This document shows, piece by piece, positions 54,937-64,000 of a stretch of 64,000 nucleotides of DNA. The number at the start of each line of letters is the position of its first letter. Position 1 is the first letter of the stretch. The stretch comes from JBBIQS01 sp037442205 (GTDB taxonomy: Bacteria; Myxococcota; Myxococcia; Myxococcales; UBA5297), in contig JBBIQS010000036.1 of the NCBI GenBank assembly GCA_037442205.1, forward strand, positions 9,410-73,409, read 5' to 3'. Both the position numbers and the translations under genes were made by a program. Below the pieces are notes generated by a model, which saw nothing but the letters and a program-made list of their open reading frames with translations, did not search any database and was not told where the DNA came from.

Positions 54937-55464
54937 TCAGGCAGCGCTCTTGATCCGCTTGAGGAACTCCACCACCGCCTCCTCGCTGGCGCCGGTCTTC
55001 TTGCTCAGCACCTCGACCACGGTCGCGGGATCCTTGGTGGCCAGCAGGTTGAGCGCGTACTCGCGCTCGCCGTCCAGCGCCTGCCCGGAGATGCGCTCCG
55101 CGGACGGCAGGCTCGCCGCCGCCAGCCCGTAGTAGAGGTTGTTGAGGAAGAACAGCGGAGTCACGATCATCGAGATCGTCCCCCACCAGCCGAGCACCAG
55201 GTTGTGGAGGTTCATCTTGAGGGCGGTGGTGACCCCGCACGAGCGGCAGAAGGTGCCATCGGCCCGGGTGTGCCGGCGGGCGAAGAGCATGCCGGTATTC
55301 TGGTGGAGGCTGGCCTCCAGCACCGGCCCAGGGCGCCCGCAGCCCTGGCAGCTGCCGGTCTGAGTGCGAATGGCCCCGCTCAGCCGCGCTCGGCGGACCA
55401 GCACCACGCCGGCGGCGATGGCGGCGATCACTCCGGCCGCGATTCCCAGGTGGACCGGCTCCAT
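54937..55464 (-). CDS. Membrane protein with paired CxxC motif
   Basis: A 175-residue membrane protein. A first helix (LGIAAGVIAAIAAGVVLVRR) is followed by a CQGC ... CRSC zinc-ribbon-like region (about residues 38-78), a second hydrophobic segment (MNLHNLVLGWWGTISMIVTP then LFFLNNLYYGLAAA), and a soluble C-terminus (KKTGASEEAVVEFLKRIKSA). Its two CxxC pairs probably bind zinc. It converges with the lipoprotein gene. Family not recognised. Confidence 0.72.
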   Translation of the reverse strand: MEPVHLGIAAGVIAAIAAGVVLVRRARLSGAIRTQTGSCQGCGRPGPVLEASLHQNTGMLFARRHTRADGTFCRSCGVTTALKMNLHNLVLGWWGTISMIVTPLFFLNNLYYGLAAASLPSAERISGQALDGEREYALNLLATKDPATVVEVLSKKTGASEEAVVEFLKRIKSAA

Positions 55465-55589
55465 CCTCGACTCCGTTCTCTAGGCCGCGCAGGTGGATGC
55501 GGCGCATTCGAGGACAGGACGATGGGAAACGACTCAGGTTGCAGCCGGGGCCTCGCCTGCTCGCTTCCCAAGGACGCGAACGGCGACGC

Positions 55590-55595
55590 TATACT
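55590..55595 (+). promoter_or_regulatory. Candidate -10 element close to a start codon
   Basis: TATACT lies eight bases before the ATG at 55604 in a GC-rich context. A transcript starting at the usual spacing would be leaderless or nearly so, and no ribosome-binding sequence is seen. No good -35 is found. Confidence 0.35.
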
Positions 55596-55603
55596 CGGCG
55601 CCA

Positions 55604-56533
55604 ATGAAATGCACCTCGTGCTCCAAGACCCTCAAAGACGGCACCTCGATCTGCCCGCACTGCGACGCGATCCTCGACGACTCGTTCCTGGGCTCGATGC
55701 CCGGCGGCGACCACGGCGAGGACACGCCGCTGCCTGAGGAGGCGGCCCCGCCCCGCGCTTCCGGACCGAAGAAGACCGTCCCCGCGCGCCCGACGCGGGC
55801 GGCTGCCCCTCGCACTGCTCCCTCCCAGCCAGCGGCCAAGAAGCCGGCGGTGCGCCGGCGGGCGCCGGTCGAGGAGGCCGAGCCGGAGGAGGCTCCGCCC
55901 GAGCCCGCCGCGCCCGCCGAGGGCGGCTACGTCAACAAGTACAGCCAGTACTGGACCGACGAAGAGCCGGCCCCGAAGAAGAGCGCTCCCCGTCCTGCGG
56001 CTGCCGCGTCCGCCGCCCCCGCCGCCTCGGCGGCGAAGCCCGGGGCTGCCGACCCAGCCGCCCCAGGCGACGAGCTGGGCGACCCGTTGCAGTACGTCAA
56101 GCCGGTCTGGAACGCCTTCCTGGGACTGCACTTCGAGGACAAGCTGACGGTGATCAGCGGCATGAGCCTGTCGCTGATGGCCTGCACGCCCTGGCACAGC
56201 ACTGCCGAGAGCGACGACCTGGGCCTCCTCGGCTGGGGCTTCTTCGCCCTGCTGCTGGGAGGGTTGGGCGTGGTCAGCGTCTGGGCGCGCCACACCGGCA
56301 AGCTCGAGAAAGTCATCCCCTCGGCCAAGATGCCGCTGCTGGCCCAGGCCGCCGGCGGGCTGTCGGCTTTGATCGCGTTCCTGAGCATCGTCGGCGGCTT
56401 CGAGCGCGCCGCCCGCAACGGCAAGACCGAGCTGGTCGGCTGGCCGGGCTTCGGCGCCTGGCTGTCGCTGGTCTGCGCCGCGCTGCTGGTGCTCGGCGGG
56501 GTGCTCACCGCCAAGCGCGAGAAGCAGGGCTAG
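55604..56533 (+). CDS. Zinc-ribbon membrane protein with disordered linker
   Basis: A 309-residue protein. It opens with a zinc ribbon (KCTSCSKTLKDGTSICPHCD, two CxxC pairs). A long Pro/Ala/Lys-rich disordered region (about 30-165) follows. Three to four C-terminal hydrophobic segments (about 190-300; GLLGWGFFALLLGGLGVVSV, LAQAAGGLSALIAFLSIVGG and LSLVCAALLVLGGVL) end it. The start is the first ATG of the zinc ribbon. It converges with the Ig-like-repeat gene, and their stop codons share CTAG. Confidence 0.78.
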   Translation: MKCTSCSKTLKDGTSICPHCDAILDDSFLGSMPGGDHGEDTPLPEEAAPPRASGPKKTVPARPTRAAAPRTAPSQPAAKKPAVRRRAPVEEAEPEEAPPEPAAPAEGGYVNKYSQYWTDEEPAPKKSAPRPAAAASAAPAASAAKPGAADPAAPGDELGDPLQYVKPVWNAFLGLHFEDKLTVISGMSLSLMACTPWHSTAESDDLGLLGWGFFALLLGGLGVVSVWARHTGKLEKVIPSAKMPLLAQAAGGLSALIAFLSIVGGFERAARNGKTELVGWPGFGAWLSLVCAALLVLGGVLTAKREKQG

Positions 56534-59500
56534 GGGATCACCAGGGTGGCGGTGCCGCTACCGGGCGCCTGCCCGATGACGGTCGGCGGGTAGATGACCT
56601 CGATCGCCTGGGTTCCGCTGCCCAGCACGGTGACCGCGCCCCTATCGCCGTTGCTGATGGTGGCGACCACTCCCGGGGCACGGCTGCCGGGGGAGAAGGT
56701 CGCCAGCGAGGTCACCTCGGCGGTCGACCCGTCGGAGAAGCGGCCGATGGCGTGCAGGCGGAAGGGGCCTGGCCCGCTCAAGGTGATGACCGGTGACGGC
56801 GGCTGGCCGTCGAGTGACACGTCGATGCCCACCAGCCCGGCACTGGTGACGGTGATCGGCTTGCGCACCCGCTTGCCGCCGGCCTCGGCCTGCAGCGTGA
56901 CCTGGCCCGGCTGCCAGAAGTAGAGCCAACGCGTCCACTCGCGCTCGAAGATGCCCGGGCGCGTGAAGGCAATATCCGGGGCGCTCGACGTGATAATGGC
57001 GCCATCGGTGAGATCGACTTGAGAGCCGTCGGCGTAGGTTCCGATCACCGTCGGCCGGATCGAGGTGCCAGCAGGCACCTGCGAGGGAACCTGCAGGTCG
57101 AGGGAGCTCAGCGCCACGTCGGCAATGGTCACGGGGGTCGATGAATTGATCCCGGCGAAGGAGCAGCCGACCTCGACCTTCCCGGGCGCCAGGGCGCTGG
57201 CGGAAGCGGCGCTGTTGGTGAAGACCGTCGCCATCTTGCTCACGTCGGTGCTCCACCAGGCGCACCCGAGGGTGATGTCATGGGTGCTCCCGTCGGAGAA
57301 GGTGCCGCTCGCCTGCAGTGGCATCCCCGCCCCCACCGGCAGCCGCGAAGGAGCAATGACCTTGATCGAGCTCAGGGTCGCATCGGTGATCGTCAATTCC
57401 ACCGCACCGCCGGCGAGCGTCCCAGTTCCAGCCTGTTTGCCGATGAAGACCTCGGCATTCCATGAATAGGCGAGATTCGAACTCATCGGCATTGCATCCA
57501 TAATGGGCATCGTCCGCCTGCTGGGGAGCCGTCCGAGCACCTGAAACAACCTGGTGGGAACGTTCACCGGAATGACCAGGCGAGTCGGGCTCAGCTCCCA
57601 GAAATCCCCGGAGGCACCAATGACTTCGATGTCGGTCTGGCCGGTGGCGGTTCCGACGGTGGCAGAGAGCCTGGTGCTGCCGACTCCGCCGACTCCGACG
57701 GCGTAGTACCCGCCGCGCGAGTAACTGCCTCCGGCTATCGATGGGTTGACCGAGATCCAGGTGGCGGAGGCAGTCAGGTCCTGGCTCGTTCCGTCCGAAT
57801 AGACGCCATACGCTCGCAAAGGTATGAGCAGCCCCGTCTCCAGCACTGGTCGCGCCGGCACGATGGCCATCCGCTGCAGCTCGGCGGCGATCACGGTCAC
57901 CGAAGCCGAGCCTTCGAACCCGGCGAATGACGCACTGACCGTCGCCGCGCCAGTCTGCACCCCGGAAATCGAGCCAGCCGCCACGTTGCAGACGTTGGCG
58001 TCGCTGGTCTTCCAAATCGCGGACTGAGAAATGTCGCGCGAGGAGCCATCCGAATAGAAAGCCATGGCGGCGACTGTCGCGGTCTGCCCGCGAAAGACGC
58101 TGATGGCATTGGGATTCAGCTCGACCCGGGTCACCACCGGCGCCCCGACGTTGGCTCGCGCCAGAGCAATCAGCCCCATGTAAGTCGAGGTGAGGGTTAC
58201 CGGCCCGCCCTGCGCCAGTCCGATCGCATCGCTCATTTCGATCGAGATCAGCGAAGGATCAGCGGAGGTCAGCGCGGCGAGGTCGGAGACGTCCTGGTTG
58301 CTGCCGTCGCTCAGGAAGGCGCGGGTGGTCATCCGCTGTCGCGCGCCCAGGGGAACGACCGGGGCCGACGGCGAAAGAGTGAGCCCCACCGGAATGGGAT
58401 CGGTCACCGCGACCTGGCAGGTCGCCTCCAGGCCCCGCGCAGACGCGTGGACCACGCTGCTGCCGAGCGCGCGGCCAAAGACTTCGCCGCCCGGCGAGAC
58501 CGAGGCATTGGCGGTGGTCGACCACCAGGTAGCCGAGCGAGTCAAGTCGGCTGAGGTTCCGTCCTCGAAGGTGGCCAGCGCCGCCAGCGGCGCTCGCCTC
58601 CCGGCGGGAAGTGCCAGCAAAGAGGGACGAATCTCCAGCGCGATGGCCTTGGGCGGGTTGACCGCCACCTCGACGGTGGCGCTCAGGCTTCCGTAGGCCG
58701 CGCCCACCGTGGCCCTGCCCCCACCCATTCCCCGGACCCGGCCCCGCGATCCGACGCCGGTAGTCACCTCGGCCACTGCGGGATCGGAGGAGGTCCAGGC
58801 CGCGCTGTCGGTGACGTCCAGCGATGTGCCGTCCTCGAGGCTGGCGATCGCGAACAGCTGAACCTCGCTTCCGTAGTCGAGCTGAACGGGATTGGGGGCG
58901 ACTATCAGCGCCACCGCCTGGGACGACAGCACGGTCAGGCTGGTTTCAGCACGGACTCCCGCCACCGTGGCGCGCAGGGTGGTGACGCCTGCTGCGCGGG
59001 CGGCGACCACGCCTCGCCGAGAATCGAGATTGCCGACGCTGCCGATCGCCGGGTCGGCCACCGAGTAGCTGGCGGCCGAGGTCAAATCCTGCGTCGAGCC
59101 ATCGGCGAAGGTTCCGGTCGCGGTCAGCCGAAGCTCGCTGTGGGCCACCATCACCGGGTCGCTGGGAGCGAGCGCCAGCGAAACCAGCGAGTTGAAGACC
59201 GTCACTTGGGCAATGGCGCTCTTGCCGCGGAAGGTGGCGACCACCTGGGCCGCCCCGGCGGCGTGTCCGACCAGAACGCCGCGCCCGGAGCCCAGGTTCG
59301 AGACCGAGATCGACGCCGAGGCCGAGGTGGACCACTCCACCTGGTCGGTAAGCTCCAGAGTGCTCCCGTCGCTGAAGGTGCCCCAGGCGCGAAGTTGCAG
59401 CGGCGTCTCCACCGGCAACGAGACCGAGCTGGGCCCAATACGCAGGCTCTCCAGCGCCGAGCCGTCGACGGTGACCGAAGCCTGCGCCGACAGCGTCCCC

Positions 59501-60867
59501 AGGGTGGCGCGCACCGTGGTCGGGCCGGGAGTCACGCCCACCAGCCGCCCTTCGCTCCCGGGCAGGACGGACATCGAGGCATTGCCTACCGGCTCCACGG
59601 TCCACTGGACCTGGCCGGTGAGGTCCTGAGTTGCTCCATCGGACAGGGTGCCGATCGCATGCAGTTGCAGCGCGGCGCCCACCGGCAAGCTGGCCACCGG
59701 CGGGTCGATGGCGAGCGAAACCAGCGCGGCATCCGAGACCACGATCTCCGCCGAGGCGCGCTGTCCCTGGAACTCCGCCGTGGCCTGCGCCCGCCCGTCG
59801 GCGACCGCCTCGATGCCGCCCGGCACCCGACCGGTCCAGGCGACCGTGTGCGGCTCCACGCTCCAGGACGCCTGCTGGGTCACTTCGCCGCGGGTGCCAT
59901 CCTCGAAGACGGCGACAGCGGAGAGCACTCCAATGGTGCCTGCCACCAGCTCGAGCTGCGGCGGCTCGATCTCCAGTCCGACCAACGGCGAAGAGGTCAC
60001 TACCAGCCTGGATCGGGCGGTTTTCGTCCCCCAGAGGCATCTCACCTCGTGGGCGCCGGCGTCGTCGGGCCTGACCAGCAGGCCTCCGTCCTGGGCCTGC
60101 CAGGTCAGGCCGTTGGGCCAGCCCCATCCGCAAGCGCCCGTCACATCCACCTGGCTGCCATCCGCGAATCCGGCGACGGCATGGAATTCCTGCTGCCCGC
60201 CCAGCGGAATCGTGGCCGAGGACGGGAACAGCTCCAACGAGGTCGGTGCCTCGTCGTGGACCAAGGCGAGCGTCTCAGCCTTGAGCTGTCCCCAGCTTGC
60301 GCTCAGCGTCACTTCGCCGGGCCGCAATGGGAGCACCCCGCCAGCCGCGACGGTGTTGAAGGCGGCAATCGCCGGATCGCTGCTCTGCCAGTTGGCGAGA
60401 GCGGTGACGTCGACGAAACCTCCGTTGCTCATCGCGGCGGTGGCGTGCAGCCGGACTGGCGCCCTCGGCACCAGCTGCGGGGCCGCCGGGCTGACCTCGA
60501 GGCTCACCGGCACCGGCGCGGTGACCAAAACCTGCCGCTGCACGGTGATCCCGCGCGCGCTGGCGAACAGCGTGGTCTCGCCCAGGGCCGCCCCGTGCAG
60601 CTGCGCCACCGTCTGATTGGCCTCCACCGTGGCGATCTGCGGCGCCGAAACCCACCAGGTCATCTCGGGGATCTCCACCGCCTGGTCGTCGGCGGTGATC
60701 CCCTGCGCGCTGACGGTCAGCGCGGTCCCTAGCGGCAGCGCCAGGGACTCGGGAAAGAGCTTGATGTCGGTGATGGCCGGCAGGTCGCTGACGGGATCGG
60801 TGTGGCAACTGCAGGCAGCGGCGGTCGCGAGCGCGAGCATCGCGACGCCTCTGATAGCGAGGCGCAT
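56530..60867 (-). CDS. Lipoprotein with about 16 Ig-like (BIG2) modules
   Basis: A 1,445-residue surface lipoprotein (MRLAIRGVAMLALATAAAC). From residue 30 to the end it consists of about 16 modules of 80-90 residues of the bacterial Ig-like group 2 type. Each starts with a strand such as LVSLAIDPPVASLPVG and contains ATGTFADGSTQDLTSAASYS or a close variant (DGST/DGSN-DLT-W motif). One module near residue 1,080 is degenerate. No catalytic or anchoring domain is visible at the C-terminus. Similar proteins serve as adhesins or scaffolds. The gene is alone on its strand and is the longest in the window. Confidence 0.88.
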   Translation of the reverse strand: MRLAIRGVAMLALATAAACSCHTDPVSDLPAITDIKLFPESLALPLGTALTVSAQGITADDQAVEIPEMTWWVSAPQIATVEANQTVAQLHGAALGETTLFASARGITVQRQVLVTAPVPVSLEVSPAAPQLVPRAPVRLHATAAMSNGGFVDVTALANWQSSDPAIAAFNTVAAGGVLPLRPGEVTLSASWGQLKAETLALVHDEAPTSLELFPSSATIPLGGQQEFHAVAGFADGSQVDVTGACGWGWPNGLTWQAQDGGLLVRPDDAGAHEVRCLWGTKTARSRLVVTSSPLVGLEIEPPQLELVAGTIGVLSAVAVFEDGTRGEVTQQASWSVEPHTVAWTGRVPGGIEAVADGRAQATAEFQGQRASAEIVVSDAALVSLAIDPPVASLPVGAALQLHAIGTLSDGATQDLTGQVQWTVEPVGNASMSVLPGSEGRLVGVTPGPTTVRATLGTLSAQASVTVDGSALESLRIGPSSVSLPVETPLQLRAWGTFSDGSTLELTDQVEWSTSASASISVSNLGSGRGVLVGHAAGAAQVVATFRGKSAIAQVTVFNSLVSLALAPSDPVMVAHSELRLTATGTFADGSTQDLTSAASYSVADPAIGSVGNLDSRRGVVAARAAGVTTLRATVAGVRAETSLTVLSSQAVALIVAPNPVQLDYGSEVQLFAIASLEDGTSLDVTDSAAWTSSDPAVAEVTTGVGSRGRVRGMGGGRATVGAAYGSLSATVEVAVNPPKAIALEIRPSLLALPAGRRAPLAALATFEDGTSADLTRSATWWSTTANASVSPGGEVFGRALGSSVVHASARGLEATCQVAVTDPIPVGLTLSPSAPVVPLGARQRMTTRAFLSDGSNQDVSDLAALTSADPSLISIEMSDAIGLAQGGPVTLTSTYMGLIALARANVGAPVVTRVELNPNAISVFRGQTATVAAMAFYSDGSSRDISQSAIWKTSDANVCNVAAGSISGVQTGAATVSASFAGFEGSASVTVIAAELQRMAIVPARPVLETGLLIPLRAYGVYSDGTSQDLTASATWISVNPSIAGGSYSRGGYYAVGVGGVGSTRLSATVGTATGQTDIEVIGASGDFWELSPTRLVIPVNVPTRLFQVLGRLPSRRTMPIMDAMPMSSNLAYSWNAEVFIGKQAGTGTLAGGAVELTITDATLSSIKVIAPSRLPVGAGMPLQASGTFSDGSTHDITLGCAWWSTDVSKMATVFTNSAASASALAPGKVEVGCSFAGINSSTPVTIADVALSSLDLQVPSQVPAGTSIRPTVIGTYADGSQVDLTDGAIITSSAPDIAFTRPGIFEREWTRWLYFWQPGQVTLQAEAGGKRVRKPITVTSAGLVGIDVSLDGQPPSPVITLSGPGPFRLHAIGRFSDGSTAEVTSLATFSPGSRAPGVVATISNGDRGAVTVLGSGTQAIEVIYPPTVIGQAPGSGTATLVIP

Positions 60868-61005
60868 GGACTCCCTCCACGCCGCCTTCCCTTAGGAAGG
60901 ACGGACGGTTGGGAGATTGTCACATCGCGTCGCCGGGGAGCAGAGAAATCGCGTCCCAAATCATTGGCATTCCAACGGCGACACACTGCCGGTATTGGCC
61001 CAGTG

Positions 61006-62550
61006 CTACTCCCCGTCCGAGGTCTCCGCCGCCGGCCGCGAGCTGGCCGGCCGGCCGCGGGGCCGGCGCCGCTCGCTCTCGAAGTCGACCACGCTCATCA
61101 GGTTCTTCTGCTCGCTCTGGCGCCCGCTGGCCTGCCGGCGCAGCCGGGCCATCGACTTGCGCGCCCCCGGGGTGGTGTCCTCGACCAGCATCGCCCGCCG
61201 CAGCTTGAGCGTCGCCACCAGGCCGCGCCACAGCTCGGCCTCCAGCTGCCCCACCGGCTCGCGCAGCTCGGGGCCGAGCTCGTTGGTCCCGGCCGCGCTC
61301 CCCGCCAGCCGCTCCAGCACCGGCTCGGCCGCTCCGCTGATCAGCCCGAGCGCCGCCACCTCGGTCAGCGGAAAGTCCTCCAGCACTTCGAAGCGGATCC
61401 CCCCCGAGGCCGCCCGCGCCCGCGCCACCTTGCCGGCGAACGGGAAGTAGATCGGCTCGCCAGTCTCCACCAGCAGCCGCTCCACCTCCTCCCGGGCCGG
61501 CAGCGCGCTGGCGCTGGGCGGGGGCACGGTCAGGTGCATCAGCTGCTCGCGGATCGAGTCGATCCCGATCACCACCCCCATCCCCTGGGCGTTGCGGTAG
61601 TGGGCGTGGAAGATGCCCACCAGCTCCAACTCGTGGCTGCGCCGCGAGATGGCGAACACCGGGCTGCCGCTGTTGCCGTTGTTGAGCGCGGCGTCGGTGA
61701 CGAAGTCCAGGTGGTCCCATACCCCGTCCAGATCCTCCTGCCGGGCGTTGGTCACCCGCCCGATGTTCGAGGAGTGGAACACCCCCAGCGGATAGCCGCG
61801 GGCGACCACCAGGTTGCCCACCGCCAGCTCCCCGCTCACCCCCAGCCGGCAGGGCATCAGCCGCAGCCGGGTGCGCGTCTTGAGGACCGCCAGGTCGTTG
61901 GCGGGGTCGGCCAGCACCAGCGACAGCTCGATCGCCCCGGAGCGGCCGTCGTCCTCCTCGCTGAGCACGATCTCCACCACCTCGCGCACCTTGCGCGCGC
62001 CGGGGGGAATTCCCTCCACCGCCACCTCGGCGGTGGTGGTCGGCGGCATCCGCACCACGTGCTCGTTGGTGGCCACGAAGTAGTCGCCGCCCAGCTCCTT
62101 GAAGGCGAAGCCGGTGCCGTGCTGCACCGCCCGGGTGTAGCCGCGGCGCAGCTTGCCGTCGGAGTCGAAGGAGACGACCTCGTAGGTGGCGGTGACCCGC
62201 AGGCAGTAGGAGAAGTCGGCCCCCTGCGCCCGGTTGAGCTCGGCCGAGGAGGCCCCGAGCGCGTCCAGGGTGTCGAGGTAGCCGCCGGGCGCGGCGACCT
62301 GGCTGCGCTCGCCGTCGCGGACCCCCGGCGCCCCCGGGGCCGCTGCCGGCAGCTTGTCGGGCAGCTTGGGCTCCTGCGGGCTCTGCACCGGCCCGCGCTT
62401 GGGGAGGCGGCTCTTTCCCCGCGCCGCCAGCGCCGCCCCGTCTTCTTCGGCCGCCGGCGAGGCCTGGGCGCGCGCCCCTCCGGGCGCGAGCCAGACCGCC
62501 GCCGCGATCGCCAATGCCGGCGCGCTCCCCCATCCACCCGCCACCCGCAT
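61006..62550 (-). CDS. Exported trypsin-like serine protease
   Basis: A 514-residue protein. A signal peptide (MRVAGGWGSAPALAIAAAVW then LAPGGARA) and a low-complexity region (about 30-95) precede a trypsin-fold domain (about 100-350). The catalytic triad is visible: His in ATNEHVVR, Asp in DPANDLAVLKT and Ser in NNGNSGSPVF. A C-terminal domain of about 160 residues follows, with no PDZ recognised. It is probably periplasmic, of the HtrA/DegP-like or Trypsin_2 type. The ATG at 62550 follows GGAGGCGGTCC. It is a single-gene unit facing the OB-HD gene divergently. Confidence 0.86.
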   Translation of the reverse strand: MRVAGGWGSAPALAIAAAVWLAPGGARAQASPAAEEDGAALAARGKSRLPKRGPVQSPQEPKLPDKLPAAAPGAPGVRDGERSQVAAPGGYLDTLDALGASSAELNRAQGADFSYCLRVTATYEVVSFDSDGKLRRGYTRAVQHGTGFAFKELGGDYFVATNEHVVRMPPTTTAEVAVEGIPPGARKVREVVEIVLSEEDDGRSGAIELSLVLADPANDLAVLKTRTRLRLMPCRLGVSGELAVGNLVVARGYPLGVFHSSNIGRVTNARQEDLDGVWDHLDFVTDAALNNGNSGSPVFAISRRSHELELVGIFHAHYRNAQGMGVVIGIDSIREQLMHLTVPPPSASALPAREEVERLLVETGEPIYFPFAGKVARARAASGGIRFEVLEDFPLTEVAALGLISGAAEPVLERLAGSAAGTNELGPELREPVGQLEAELWRGLVATLKLRRAMLVEDTTPGARKSMARLRRQASGRQSEQKNLMSVVDFESERRRPRGRPASSRPAAETSDGE

Positions 62551-62808
62551 GGACCGCCTCCGCGCGCTCGCCCCCTCATCCCCGCCGCGAGGAACCGAGG
62601 GTGTTGCATGACAGCTAAGTGCGCCGCAGGCATTGGGCATCGCCCCAGGGCCGGCCGAGGCTGCGAAGCCCCATCGCGCGGATGCTCGTTCGGAGGAACT
62701 TGCCGACCGCGCCGGTCAGGCCCCAGCCATTGGGCCTTTCTGCCAGTGCAACCCGGCGCCCCCTTTGCTATGGTCCGCCGATCTCAAGCCCGGCACGAGG
62801 GAGCGAAC

Positions 62809-64000
62809 ATGTCGAAGCTCTACGTCAAGGACCTCCACGACAAGGACCAGGTCAAGTCGGTCTTCCAGGTGGGGAAGAAGGCCACCGTGACCTCCAAGAG
62901 CGGCAAGCCGTTCCTGGCACTGACCTTGCGCGACAAGACCGGCGAGCTCGACGCCCGGATCTGGGACAAGCTGGAGGCGCTGGAGCCGCTGTTCCAGAAG
63001 GGCGATCTGATCGAGGTCGAGGGCGAAGTGCAGATGTTCCAGGGCCGGCCCCAGCTCAAGATCGACAACCTTTCCAAGCACTCTGGCGAGGGTTTCGACC
63101 CGGCCGAGTTCGCCGCCCCGCCCCGCCCCCAGGTCGAGGAGCGCAGCTTCGCCCAGATCGTGGAGATGGTGGACCGGCTGCACGACCCGCACGTCAAGGC
63201 GCTGTGCCACGCCTTCCTCGACGACCCCGAGCTGGCGGAGGACTTCAAGCGCGCCCCGGCGGCCAAGTCGGTGCACCACGCCCACCCCGGCGGCCTGTGC
63301 GAGCACACGCTGTCGGTGATGCGCCTGGCCAACCGGATCGCCGATCAGTTCCCGATGGCCGACCGCGACCTGATGATCGGCGGCTCCTTCCTGCACGACG
63401 TGGGCAAGGTGCGCGAGCTGGTCTACGACCGGAATACCGAGTACTCCGACGAGGGCCGGCTGGTGGGCCACCTGGTGATGACCGCCCAGTGGATCCACGC
63501 GCGGGCGGCGAAGATCGAGGGCTTCCCCAAGGCGCTGGAGGTCCACCTCACCCACATCGTCCTCAGCCACCACGGGGCGCTGGAGTTCGGCAGCCCGCGG
63601 CTGCCCCAGACCCTCGAGGCGATGCTGGTCCACTACCTCGACGAGCTCGACAGCCGCGTCTCCAGCTGGCTGGAGATCATGCAGCGGGATCCCAACGAGA
63701 ACTGGACCGACTTCCAGAAGCTCTACGACCGCCACCTCTACAAGGGAATCAGCCCGACCATCCACGCCAAAGCCCCGGTCGAGCGGCGCCACCGCAAGCA
63801 GCGGCGGCCCGAGCGCCCGGAGCGGGAAGAGAAGCCGGAGCGCGCCGAGCGCCCGCCGCGTCCCGAGCACCCGGCGCCGGAGGGAGCCGAGGCCGCCGCC
63901 CAGAAGCCCGCCGAGGCCCGCCCCGCCGGCGCCCCCGAGCGGCGCGAGAAGCGCGAGCGCCCCGAGAAGCCCGGCAAGAAGGAGGAGAAGCTCACGTTCA
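62809..64000 (+). CDS. OB-fold/HD-domain 3'-5' exoribonuclease, YhaM-like (3' end beyond window)
   Basis: At least 397 residues, running off the window. The N-terminus (about 1-95) is an OB fold (VFQVGKKATVTSKSGKPFLA, GDLIEVEGEVQMFQGRPQLK). Residues about 110-320 are an HD phosphohydrolase domain, with metal-binding motifs HHAHPGGLCEHTLSVMRLA and FLHDVGKVREL, the usual YhaM HD signature. The tail from about residue 330 is a long, highly charged Arg/Glu/Pro/Lys-rich stretch (RRPERPEREEKPERAERP), atypical of YhaM proteins. The ATG at 62809 follows GAGGGAGCG. It probably degrades RNA 3' to 5'. Confidence 0.88.
   Translation, partial: MSKLYVKDLHDKDQVKSVFQVGKKATVTSKSGKPFLALTLRDKTGELDARIWDKLEALEPLFQKGDLIEVEGEVQMFQGRPQLKIDNLSKHSGEGFDPAEFAAPPRPQVEERSFAQIVEMVDRLHDPHVKALCHAFLDDPELAEDFKRAPAAKSVHHAHPGGLCEHTLSVMRLANRIADQFPMADRDLMIGGSFLHDVGKVRELVYDRNTEYSDEGRLVGHLVMTAQWIHARAAKIEGFPKALEVHLTHIVLSHHGALEFGSPRLPQTLEAMLVHYLDELDSRVSSWLEIMQRDPNENWTDFQKLYDRHLYKGISPTIHAKAPVERRHRKQRRPERPEREEKPERAERPPRPEHPAPEGAEAAAQKPAEARPAGAPERREKRERPEKPGKKEEKLTF

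Overview
This is a roughly 70% GC chromosomal window that reads as a member of the Myxococcota (delta-proteobacterial lineage), possibly outside the best-studied Myxococcaceae. The pointers are a complete Frz-like chemosensory operon with a divergent double-receiver gene, proteins combining receiver or secretion-ATPase N-terminal domains with DUF4388- or GAF-like C-termini, PilZ-type proteins, many lipoproteins carrying a 'DAG' or Cys-rich region after the lipobox, and a split methylmalonyl-CoA mutase with MeaB. There is no rRNA, CRISPR array, phage or plasmid signature. The only mobile-type locus is a REP-associated transposase with dispersed REP hairpins.

Layout. 1-3.7 kb: end of an unidentified protein, a GH15 glycosidase and two cyclophilins (one cytoplasmic, one exported). 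3.95-7.5 kb: a 1,190-residue protein with a PilZ-like head and one giant coiled coil. 7.5-27.2 kb: acyl-CoA catabolism spread over several transcription units (rnc-meaB-acyl-CoA dehydrogenase; a three-gene biotin-dependent acyl-CoA carboxylase; enoyl-CoA hydratase, HMG-CoA lyase and the B12 subunit of methylmalonyl-CoA mutase; the mutase catalytic subunit). Interspersed are two paralogous Cys-rich lipoproteins, the RAYT/REP locus, a beta-helix-like lipoprotein and a hybrid sensor kinase. Together these genes could degrade leucine/isovaleryl-CoA and propionyl-CoA. 27.2-32 kb: a gap with an AT-rich palindrome and a strong intrinsic terminator, a membrane methyltransferase, tRNA-Val(GAC), an AI-2E/PerM-family permease and a CDP-alcohol phosphatidyltransferase.

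32-35.2 kb: a four-gene envelope operon (LPP20/FlgP-like, FlgT-like, PEGA lipoprotein, FecR-domain protein) with no flagellar genes nearby. 35.5-39.8 kb: a PilZ protein, an MshEN-linker-GAF-like protein and a divergent receiver-linker-DUF4388 protein, probably signalling or polarity proteins. 39.9-42.2 kb: a HEAT-repeat protein and a secreted metzincin-type metalloprotease lipoprotein. 42.3-50.6 kb: the Frz-like operon (CheW, CheW, soluble MCP, CheA-CheY, CheB, CheR-TPR) with a divergent double receiver, in the same order as the Myxococcus xanthus frz locus that controls reversals during gliding/twitching. 50.7-64 kb: a small lipoprotein, isocitrate dehydrogenase, TruD, several envelope proteins including a lipoprotein of about 16 Ig-like modules, an exported trypsin-like protease and an OB-HD (YhaM-type) nuclease that runs off the end.

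Starts were chosen from Shine-Dalgarno sequences, signal peptides and overlap with neighbours; several differ from the longest open frame. Family assignments are from recognisable motifs only, as no searches were run.
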